7,333 nt of DNA, taken from the NCBI GenBank assembly GCA_001796155.1, contig MGLU01000029.1:1-7333 (forward strand), written 5' to 3'. A program made the translations under genes and the position numbers. Of this stretch, positions 1-5,857 are shown piece after piece. The stretch comes from Chlamydiae bacterium RIFCSPHIGHO2_12_FULL_27_8. Lineage in GTDB: Bacteria; Chlamydiota; Chlamydiia; Chlamydiales; SM23-39. Each line of letters starts with the position of its first letter. The stretch's first letter is position 1. A model generated the notes under the pieces. It was given only the letters and a program-made list of their open reading frames with translations, was not told the origin of the DNA and ran no database searches.

Positions 1-960
1 TCATTACTCCCAATTATAAATGAGGCAAATAGAATAAATATTTGTTCTTATTACGATTTTTTTGCTTCAGCCTCTTTTATCTATTGGAAAGGAAATATGG
101 ACTATAATATCCTAACTGATGTTAATAATGTTTGGTCCGGAATTACAGAAAGAAAATCAGAAAGATTTAATACAAAATATCAAGGTGGTCTAAAAGTTGG
201 ATTAGGCTATGGCTTTGATAAAACAAACTGGGAAACCTTTTTGGAATATACAAAATTTCATACACATCTTCATAAAGAAATCTCGACTAGCGGATACTTC
301 CTCGCCTACTGGCATATTACTACAGGAACATATACAAAAATAATTGCTGACTGGACCCTAGATTATAATATGTTTGATTTGATATTAAATAAATCATTTT
401 TTACAGGAAAATATTTCACTCTCAAACCAACTATTGGTCTTAGAGGCGGATATATAAATTATAAATATTATGTTAATCAAAGTCTTCATGATATTAATAA
501 TCAAATATATGTAATTCTTTGTTCTTCAAATTCTCAAATGATCGGACCTCATTCTGCAATAGATCTAAATTGGAATTTAATAAAAAATTTCAGGATAATG
601 ACCAATTTTAATGCAAGTTTACTCTATCAAAATTTTACTAAATTTAAATATTCTATTACCGAGCATGATGGGCTTATAAATAAAAACTGGGCCGATAGTC
701 AAAAAAATATTACCCCTAACTTCGGATCAAGCTTAGGACTTGGATGGGGAGGATATTTTGAAAATAAAAGATTCCATTTTGATCTATCTGCTATTTGGGA
801 ATTAAATTACTACTACAATCAAAATATTATACATAAACTGATTGCATCAGATTATAATAATGGAAGACTCGGTGCTGTAGATAATCCTAACGTAGGAAAT
901 TCTACAAATGGAGATCTTTGGTTATATGGATTTACATTTACAGGAAGATTTGATTTTTAA
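1..960 (+). CDS. MOMP-like / Lpg1974-type outer-membrane beta-barrel porin, 3' part (5' end outside window)
   Basis: This is the C-terminal 319 residues of a probable outer-membrane pore protein. The frame is open from base 1 with no stop, so the ATG at 97 is internal; the residues just before it (YDFFASASFIYWKGN) look like the first barrel strand typical of this family. The visible part alternates aromatic and polar residues as in amphipathic beta strands. It contains glycine-rich strand segments (GLKVGLGYGF, IGLRGGYINYKYY, SSLGLGWGGYF), an IGPHSAIDLNWN segment like the family's 'GP..G.D..W' stretch, and ends in the strand LYGFTFTGRFDF with a terminal Phe, the usual signal for the outer-membrane assembly machinery. 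Signal peptide and start lie to the left and cannot be judged. In environmental chlamydiae such proteins often occur as paralogous surface families. Its stop touches the stop of the convergent rpoD. Family assignment is by remembered resemblance; another barrel family is possible. Confidence 0.75.
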   Translation, partial: SLLPIINEANRINICSYYDFFASASFIYWKGNMDYNILTDVNNVWSGITERKSERFNTKYQGGLKVGLGYGFDKTNWETFLEYTKFHTHLHKEISTSGYFLAYWHITTGTYTKIIADWTLDYNMFDLILNKSFFTGKYFTLKPTIGLRGGYINYKYYVNQSLHDINNQIYVILCSSNSQMIGPHSAIDLNWNLIKNFRIMTNFNASLLYQNFTKFKYSITEHDGLINKNWADSQKNITPNFGSSLGLGWGGYFENKRFHFDLSAIWELNYYYNQNIIHKLIASDYNNGRLGAVDNPNVGNSTNGDLWLYGFTFTGRFDF

Positions 961-2622
961 TTATTCCTGCTCAATTAAATCCAAAAAGGCTTGAAGCTGT
1001 TTTGCCCTTGTAGGATGCCGCATTTTTCTTAATGCTTTAGCTTCAATCTGTCTAACTCTCTCTCTTGTAACCTTAAATCTAACTCCAACCTCTTCTAAAG
1101 TTTTAGGTTTTCCATCTAATAAACCAAATCTTTCTATTAATACAGTTTTTTCTCTCTCTGTTAAGGTCTCTAAAACTTCATTCAACTTGTCTTTTAATAT
1201 AGAATAACCTGTTGCTTCAGCCGGAGATTCAATCGCCGTATCTTCTAAAAAATCACCAAACTGAGACTCACCACCATCACCAACTTCTGCTTGTAGTGAT
1301 ATCGGATGCTGGGCTATTTTATATATTTCCCTCACTCTGTCCGGAGTTAAACCAAGTTCCTTTGCAAGTTCTTCCGGAGTCGGCTCTTTGCCTGTTTCCA
1401 TCATTAACTTTTTCGCACCTCTTAAAACTTTATTAATTGTTTCAATCATGTGCACCGGAATTCTTATTGTTCTTGCCTGATCTGCTATAGCTCTTGTCAC
1501 AGCTTGACGTATCCACCATGTAGCATATGTAGAAAATTTATATCCCCTTCTATATTCAAACTTTTCTACAGCCTTCATAAGCCCCATATTACCCTCTTGA
1601 ATTAAATCCAAAAAGGAAAGACCTCTGTTCGTATATTTCTTTGCTATAGATATTACAAGCCTTAAGTTTGATTCTACCATCTCTCTTTTTGCTTCTAAGC
1701 TCTTGTCCATCCATCTCTGAAGCATTTTAATGTCTTTTTTAAATTCCGATAATGATCTACCGGCAGAAAGCTCTCTTTTTGCAAGCTTTCTTTCAGCTGC
1801 ATTTAATTTTGCTTTTGCAAATTTATTTTTTTCAGCTCTAGGTGTTAAATTCTCAATTTCTTTTTCTAGGAATAAAAATCTATCATATGAAGCAAGTATC
1901 ACCTCGCCAAAATCTTCTATAACATTATGTTTACAGCTGAAATATCTAAGATATGATTGAGCTCTTATCCTTGCTTTTTCTAATCTCTCTGTTAAAAGAA
2001 TTCTAGTTTCCTTTGAAAGCTTTTCATCTCTTAACTGAATTAATAAATTTTCAATGTAATCATCTTCATCTTTCATTAATTTGCAAAGTTTCGGCAGAAG
2101 ATTCATGTAATTCTGTCTGTCAATAACCTCTTTCTCAGCAATAACCTTGTCAAATCTGTCTTTAGCTGTTATTAAATAATGTGCAATTGAAATAGCTTCC
2201 CTTGTAGAATATCTAAATCTCAATATTATCTTTTCAACTTGAAATTGTGCCTTTTCAATTCTTTTTGATATCTCGACTTCTTCTTCCCTGGATAATAAAG
2301 GAACAGACCCCATTTCCTTTAAATACATTCGAACAGGATCATCTGATGAGCCCTCCGGTCTCTTTGTTAGAGATTCAAGCTCCTTTGCTTCCTTTTTTCT
2401 TTCTTTTTGTTTTTCAACTTCAGACTGATTTAATATTTGAATATCCAAACCACTTAAAAAAATCAAGACCTGATCAATTTGATTCGAAGAATCAAAACTC
2501 ATCGGAAGAACTTCATTGATTTCCTCATAAGTAATATAGCCCTGTTCTCGTGCTATAGTTACTAGCTCTTCAATTTTTTGTTGATGCTTTGGATTAGTAA
2601 ACTCTTTATACGATGTGTCCAT
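961..2622 (-). CDS. rpoD: Primary RNA polymerase sigma factor (sigma-70 group 1, chlamydial sigma-66 type)
   Basis: This is the housekeeping sigma factor, which directs core RNA polymerase to -10/-35 promoters. Domains in order: a region 1.1-like helical domain (about 12-66, including [13 protein letters not shown]), region 1.2 (about 95-127, [12 protein letters not shown]), a long non-conserved insert (about 130-300), regions 2.1-2.4 (about 308-390, with [12 protein letters not shown] for core binding and [14 protein letters not shown] for -10 melting and recognition), region 3 (391-470) and region 4 (480-545, with the helix-turn-helix [20 protein letters not shown] for the -35). The -10 and -35 reading residues match E. 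coli RpoD, so standard promoters are expected. The N-terminus and insert follow Chlamydia sigma-66 closely; the protein ends at FLDLIEQE without the further tail I recall there. The ATG is the first after an in-frame stop at 2628-2626, so the start is well fixed; the ribosome binding site is weak. A DUF3592-like gene lies 65 bases upstream on the same strand. Confidence 0.98.
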   Translation of the reverse strand: MDTSYKEFTNPKHQQKIEELVTIAREQGYITYEEINEVLPMSFDSSNQIDQVLIFLSGLDIQILNQSEVEKQKERKKEAKELESLTKRPEGSSDDPVRMYLKEMGSVPLLSREEEVEISKRIEKAQFQVEKIILRFRYSTREAISIAHYLITAKDRFDKVIAEKEVIDRQNYMNLLPKLCKLMKDEDDYIENLLIQLRDEKLSKETRILLTERLEKARIRAQSYLRYFSCKHNVIEDFGEVILASYDRFLFLEKEIENLTPRAEKNKFAKAKLNAAERKLAKRELSAGRSLSEFKKDIKMLQRWMDKSLEAKREMVESNLRLVISIAKKYTNRGLSFLDLIQEGNMGLMKAVEKFEYRRGYKFSTYATWWIRQAVTRAIADQARTIRIPVHMIETINKVLRGAKKLMMETGKEPTPEELAKELGLTPDRVREIYKIAQHPISLQAEVGDGGESQFGDFLEDTAIESPAEATGYSILKDKLNEVLETLTEREKTVLIERFGLLDGKPKTLEEVGVRFKVTRERVRQIEAKALRKMRHPTRAKQLQAFLDLIEQE

Positions 2623-2668
2623 TCTTTAACTGTATGATAATTAAGTGCAATTGTAACAAAGGAAATCT

Positions 2669-2674
2669 TTTATA
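2669..2674 (-). promoter_or_regulatory. rpoD: Possible -10 element for rpoD
   Basis: In the 65-base gap between the small membrane-protein gene and rpoD, the minus strand reads TATAAA, five of six matches to TATAAT. It would start a transcript about 40 bases before the rpoD ATG. No good -35 lies at normal spacing: CACTTT is at 17 bases and TTACAC at 20. In DNA this AT-rich such a match occurs easily by chance, and rpoD could instead be read through from the upstream gene. Confidence 0.25.
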
Positions 2675-2687
2675 GAAATATAAAATT

Positions 2688-3158
2688 TTACAAAGTGTAA
2701 TATTTAGAAATATACCTTTTAAAGAAAATAAAATACAACAAAATTGTAGCCGATATAAAAAAATAGACTACCTCTCTATTTGGGAAGTTTTTTACATAAG
2801 AAACATAGTTAGGATTTTTGCTGTTATAATAAATTTCTACCCTATTTTTTTTTGAAGAATTGATATAATCCTCTGCAGCATATACATTTTGAAATGTTAT
2901 TATTAATACCGAATTCAAAAAAAAATTATCCTGTATTGTATATTCAACTTGTGCATAAACATTAAATTTATTTTTATTCTTTTCAATCGACCAATCTCTA
3001 ATATCGGCATCCAGTTTGGAATTTAAATTATTATAATTCAAAATTTTTATTACCATATGAGAAAAAGAGAAAAGCAATGCACTTGAAGATATTAAATAAA
3101 TTACTGTCCACATTAAATTTTTTTTTATTGTATTTTTTAACCTTATATACATAAACAT
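2688..3158 (-). CDS. Small two-helix membrane protein, DUF3592-like
   Basis: This encodes a 156-residue protein with a short basic N-terminus (IRLKNTIKKN), a first membrane helix at about 16-39, a soluble domain of about 90 residues and a second membrane helix at about 129-147, followed by a basic tail. The soluble part holds a beta-like VYAQVEYTIQ segment (68-76) and, just before the second helix, VEIYYNSKNPNYV (107-119). That resembles the 'v.VyYnPkNP' signature of DUF3592 proteins, membrane proteins of unknown function. By charge, both termini are probably cytoplasmic and the middle domain faces the periplasm. The start may be Met1 (3158) or Met3 (3152): the only purine-rich patch, GGA at 3161-3159, touches Met1 but sits 6 bases before Met3, which favours Met3. 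It lies divergently from rpsT and 65 bases upstream of rpoD on the same strand. Family assignment is by motif memory only. Confidence 0.75.
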   Translation of the reverse strand: MFMYIRLKNTIKKNLMWTVIYLISSSALLFSFSHMVIKILNYNNLNSKLDADIRDWSIEKNKNKFNVYAQVEYTIQDNFFLNSVLIITFQNVYAAEDYINSSKKNRVEIYYNSKNPNYVSYVKNFPNREVVYFFISATILLYFIFFKRYISKYYTL

Positions 3159-3202
3159 TCCGAATTTGAAAAATTTTTTTGTAAAAAAAATAAATATACT
3201 AT

Positions 3203-3210
3203 ATTATAAT
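3203..3210. promoter_or_regulatory. Self-complementary -10 element (ATTATAAT) in the divergent rpsT / DUF3592-like intergenic region
   Basis: The 88-base gap between the two divergent genes is almost pure A/T. ATTATAAT is its own reverse complement, so it presents a perfect TATAAT on both strands (plus 3205-3210, minus 3208-3203). For rpsT this would put the transcription start near 3217, with a leader of about 30 bases. For the minus-strand gene it would start near 3196, with a leader of about 38 bases. The -35 elements are poor: on the plus strand TTGTAA at 3179-3184 is 20 bases away; on the minus strand TTGAGA at 3235-3230 is 21 bases away. The plus-strand use is the more likely, since rpsT needs strong expression. 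Confidence 0.45.
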
Positions 3211-3237
3211 TCCAAAACAAATAAAATATTCTCAAAA

Positions 3238-3243
3238 AGAGGA
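3238..3243 (+). promoter_or_regulatory. rpsT: Ribosome binding site of rpsT, deciding its start
   Basis: AGAGGA lies 3 bases before the ATG at 3247. It supports that start over an in-frame TTG at 3166, which would add 27 residues with no counterpart in S20 and has no Shine-Dalgarno sequence. Confidence 0.7.
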
Positions 3244-3246
3244 CAA

Positions 3247-3522
3247 ATGGCAGAAGAACAAAAAACAAAAAAAAAGAAACCTACAGCTTTGAAAAGAATT
3301 ACTCAAAGTAACAAAAAAAATGAAGCTAATAGACAATATAAATCTAAAGCTAAAACAGCAATTAAAGATTTTAAATCATCTATAGAAAAAAAAGAAAATA
3401 TAGACCTTTTAAATACAAAATTGAATGTAATCTTTAGTATTATGGATAAAGGCGTTAAAAGAAATATTTTTACAAAAAATAAGGCTAGTAGAATTAAATC
3501 TACATTATCATCAGCAATTTAA
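3247..3522 (+). CDS. rpsT: 30S ribosomal protein S20
   Basis: This encodes a 91-residue, strongly basic, helical protein that binds 16S rRNA in the body of the small subunit. Family features are the lysine-rich start (EEQKTKKKKPTALKRI), the N-terminal helix (QSNKKNEANRQYKSKAKTAI, resembling the 'R....N...rS..kT.iK' core of S20), and the C-terminal helical hairpin with MDKGVKRNIFTKNKASRIKS, matching the conserved 'vDka..kgi.hkNkAaR.KS'. Its length is normal for S20 (about 85-100). The start at 3247 rests on the AGAGGA site and on family alignment. A perfect TATAAT lies upstream at 3205-3210. The gene of unknown function begins 16 bases after its stop with a strong ribosome binding site, so the two are probably co-transcribed. 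Confidence 0.96.
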   Translation: MAEEQKTKKKKPTALKRITQSNKKNEANRQYKSKAKTAIKDFKSSIEKKENIDLLNTKLNVIFSIMDKGVKRNIFTKNKASRIKSTLSSAI

Positions 3523-3526
3523 TCTA

Positions 3527-3533
3527 TAAGGAG
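3527..3533 (+). promoter_or_regulatory. Strong ribosome binding site of the gene downstream of rpsT
   Basis: TAAGGAG stands 5 bases before the ATG at 3539, the best Shine-Dalgarno sequence in the window. It fixes the start of the 231-residue gene and suggests efficient independent translation from the rpsT transcript. Confidence 0.8.
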
Positions 3534-3538
3534 TTAAT

Positions 3539-4234
3539 ATGTCTGCTTTAACTATAAATGTAGAAAATAATAATTATTCAACCTTTGGGTCTTTTAATCA
3601 TGCTCAAGCAGCTGACATATGTGCTAAAATAGAACATTTATTAGCCCAATTAGAAAAAACTTTTGTATTTAATAAAGATTTTGACTCTACAGTTTTTTAC
3701 CAAGATCACTTTATCGGTCCGGCCTTAAAAGAAGAACAGAAATCAGACTTTGTCCAAAAATCTCAAAGTTTCTTAGAAACAATGCTTAAAATAGACCACC
3801 TTTTAACAAAAATTAATGAAAAATATGTAAATTTATCAAGATCAATTTCTTTAGATATTTATTCTAGATTAGAACAAATTACTATAAGATCTGCTCATCA
3901 GAATCAAATTAGGAAAAGAATAACTTTTGAATTTACGAGATTGGAAAGAAATTTTGTTCCAACAAAAGCTGCCCAAACAAAACTCTATTATACAAATAAA
4001 ATTAAAAATTTTGCTTTATATCTCTTTGCAAAAATAAAATATATATCTAAAACTTCTTTTAATCGGCTAAATGAAAAAGCAGGATATAAAGCTCATATCA
4101 CCGTCATTCCTCTCGTTTTTGCAGCTAAAACGCTGCATATACCTGTTAGCTATAGCTTAATCTTTAATTATTCTTTTTGGATTTATTATAACTATTTAAA
4201 AACACACAATCTTTTTCAAGACGCTTTGAAATAG
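3539..4234 (+). CDS. Uncharacterised helical protein encoded downstream of rpsT
   Basis: I do not recognise this 231-residue protein. The first 20 or so residues are polar and probably extended (NVENNNYSTFGSF). Residues 22-110 look largely alpha-helical, with heptad-like leucine/isoleucine spacing (for example AADICAKIEHLLAQLEK and FLETMLKIDHLLTKINEKY). Residues 110-185 are basic and helical (IRKRITFEFTRLERN). The C-terminus from about 187 to 220 is hydrophobic and aromatic (VIPLVFAAK, then YSLIFNYSFWIYYNYL), possibly a membrane-associated helix. No signal peptide, metal site or catalytic motif is apparent. The gene has a strong ribosome binding site and follows rpsT by 16 bases, so it is probably made with S20. 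From memory, Chlamydia also carries an uncharacterised gene (CT616) beside rpsT and rpoD; whether this is a relative is unproven. Its last 23 codons are antisense to the end of recD. It is real by coding appearance, start signal and operon position; its function is unknown. Confidence 0.85.
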   Translation: MSALTINVENNNYSTFGSFNHAQAADICAKIEHLLAQLEKTFVFNKDFDSTVFYQDHFIGPALKEEQKSDFVQKSQSFLETMLKIDHLLTKINEKYVNLSRSISLDIYSRLEQITIRSAHQNQIRKRITFEFTRLERNFVPTKAAQTKLYYTNKIKNFALYLFAKIKYISKTSFNRLNEKAGYKAHITVIPLVFAAKTLHIPVSYSLIFNYSFWIYYNYLKTHNLFQDALK

Positions 4235-5855
4235 CACTTATTTTTACACTTTTCTTTGAAAGAATTTTTAAAATTGTATTCTTTGTAGATATTATCTTTA
4301 TATTTTTCTTAGCCCTTGTAATCCCGGTATATATTAATTCTTTAGAAAAATTTTCAACATTTTCATTTATTATCAGCATTACTTCATTAAACTCACTCCC
4401 CTGACTTTTATGTATTGAAATTGCATATGCATATTCAAATAATGGTAATTCAAAAATAAAAAACTCCTTAATCTCCTTATCAATCAAAAAATATGCTTTT
4501 AAATTTTCATATGAAGTTTTATTTTTTTTCACTAATAAAACACCTAACATCCCATTATATAATTCAAGAGAATAACTATTTTTATTAATAATTATAGGCA
4601 CTAATATTTCATCGTTAAATTTTGCCGAATTGTAAATTGTTTTAAAAATTTGATTATTTAAATCATCAACAGAAAGCATTCCCCTTTTTAACGCTGTCAA
4701 AATTCTAAACTTGTTAAATTTTTCAAAAATATTAATGTCTATTTTTTTATTTAACAAATTAAAATTATGTTTTGATAATTCAAAAATATTTTCTTTGATT
4801 TCTTTTAAATTTTTAATCTCCATATACATATCGCTATTATCTAAAAAATTTTTAACTCCAATTTCATCATTTTCAATAATTGCATTTGCAAGTTTTATAA
4901 TTTTTTGATTTTCAAACCTAAACTGATCTTTTAAATAATATGATTCAAAAATATTTTCTCTTATAAATTCAGAAAATATTGCTCCTCCTTCTATTGGAGA
5001 AAGCTGGTGAGGATCTCCTATAAATAAAATTTTTGTCTTAAATGAAATTTTATTTAAAATGTGTGCCATCATAAAAAGATCAATCATCGACGATTCATCA
5101 ACCAAAATTAAATCATAATCAAAAAAATCATCTTGAAAATATGCTGTTTTATATTCATTAAAATTTAAAAGTTTGTGCAGCGTCATAACTTGTAAATTTT
5201 TAGAATTTTGATTTGATAAAATTTTATTTTTCAAATGTAAAGCAGCTTTACCTGTTGGGGCGGTAATAGCTATTTTAATATTAGCCTCATTTTTTAATAT
5301 ATAGTCTATTAATTCTGAAGCCAAAAACGTTTTCCCTGAACCCGGCCCACCATATATCGAGAAGACATTAAATTTAGAAAATTTTAGTAGTGCTTGTTTC
5401 TGATCATAATTGAATAATTTATGCTCTGATACAAAATTTTTAAATTTATCATTATCAAAAAAATCTACAGGCTGTGCTTCCTTTAATCGAAAAATATTTT
5501 TTAATAAAATAGTTTCATAAAAATAGTTTTTCTGTAAGTAAAACCAATCTTCAAAAATATTTAAAAAAGTAAATTTTTTCTCATCTTGGGAATTTATTAC
5601 CGCCTTCGCTCCTTCAATAATATTTTTTTTTATTTCATAATCTAAAATTTCATCAGGATATATTTCATCACTATTAACTTTTAGAGCAACATATCCTGAT
5701 CTTGATATTTTAAATAAATATGCTAAAAAAATTGATTCTTCAACTAATGCAGGATTTAGAAGTTCTGTGAAAAATATATCGCACTCTTCAAAAAAATTCT
5801 CTATGTATAATTTTTTTAACAAGGAAAATTTTATATCATTAAATATTTTCAGCAT
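4164..5855 (-). CDS. recD: RecD, helicase subunit of the RecBCD exonuclease V
   Basis: This is a superfamily 1B, 5'-3' DNA helicase subunit that works with RecB and RecC to unwind and resect double-strand breaks for recombination. The N-terminal 1-145 is the poorly conserved RecB-contacting domain. Helicase motifs are complete: Walker A GGPGSGKT (169-176), motif Ia TAPTGKAA (198-205), motif II VDESS (252-256), motif III GDPHQLSP (280-287), motif IV QFRF (311-314), motif V ISIHKSQGSEF (479-489) and motif VI YTGITRAK (509-516). The motif V form and the 563-residue length (E. coli about 608) indicate RecD proper rather than the longer RecD2, which carries an extra N-terminal part. The ATG follows the recB stop by 2 bases with no ribosome binding site of its own, so translation is probably coupled to recB. 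Recognisable family sequence ends near ISKRL (about 545); the last residues lie in the antisense overlap with the convergent unknown gene. Confidence 0.95.
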   Translation of the reverse strand: MLKIFNDIKFSLLKKLYIENFFEECDIFFTELLNPALVEESIFLAYLFKISRSGYVALKVNSDEIYPDEILDYEIKKNIIEGAKAVINSQDEKKFTFLNIFEDWFYLQKNYFYETILLKNIFRLKEAQPVDFFDNDKFKNFVSEHKLFNYDQKQALLKFSKFNVFSIYGGPGSGKTFLASELIDYILKNEANIKIAITAPTGKAALHLKNKILSNQNSKNLQVMTLHKLLNFNEYKTAYFQDDFFDYDLILVDESSMIDLFMMAHILNKISFKTKILFIGDPHQLSPIEGGAIFSEFIRENIFESYYLKDQFRFENQKIIKLANAIIENDEIGVKNFLDNSDMYMEIKNLKEIKENIFELSKHNFNLLNKKIDINIFEKFNKFRILTALKRGMLSVDDLNNQIFKTIYNSAKFNDEILVPIIINKNSYSLELYNGMLGVLLVKKNKTSYENLKAYFLIDKEIKEFFIFELPLFEYAYAISIHKSQGSEFNEVMLIINENVENFSKELIYTGITRAKKNIKIISTKNTILKILSKKSVKISAISKRLEKDCVFLNSYNKSKKNN

Positions 5856-5857
5856 TT

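Noticed and set aside
97..99. ATG as the start of the porin gene
   Set aside because: The frame is open back to base 1 and the upstream residues already look like the first barrel strand, so the gene starts left of the window.
973..1616. 17-base direct repeat AATTAAATCCAAAAAGG at 973-989 and 1600-1616
   Set aside because: Both copies encode FLDLI in RpoD, once in region 2.2 and once at the C-terminus; the same codons for the same peptide in an AT-rich gene explain it.
1212..2519. Open frames antisense to rpoD (1212-1436, 1730-1960, 2247-2519)
   Set aside because: They lie wholly inside a highly conserved gene on the other strand, lack ribosome binding sites and encode low-complexity sequence.
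2688..2700. Inverted repeat TTACA-AAG-TGTAA at the end of the DUF3592-like gene as a terminator
   Set aside because: A 5-base-pair stem of mostly A/T pairs with a 3-base loop is too weak, and no clear T-run follows on the minus strand.
3166..3246. In-frame 27-codon N-terminal extension of S20 from a TTG
   Set aside because: It has no ribosome binding site, no match to S20, and covers the likely promoter; ATG 3247 has AGAGGA before it and fits the family.
4148..4157. Perfect palindrome AGCTATAGCT just past the recD stop, as a terminator
   Set aside because: It would form only a 3-base-pair stem with a 4-base loop, has no T-run after it, and lies inside the coding sequence of the convergent gene.
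4711..4908. 65-codon open frame antisense to recD
   Set aside because: It is a hydrophobic reading of the Lys/Asn/Glu-rich recD strand without a start signal; a shadow of the real gene.
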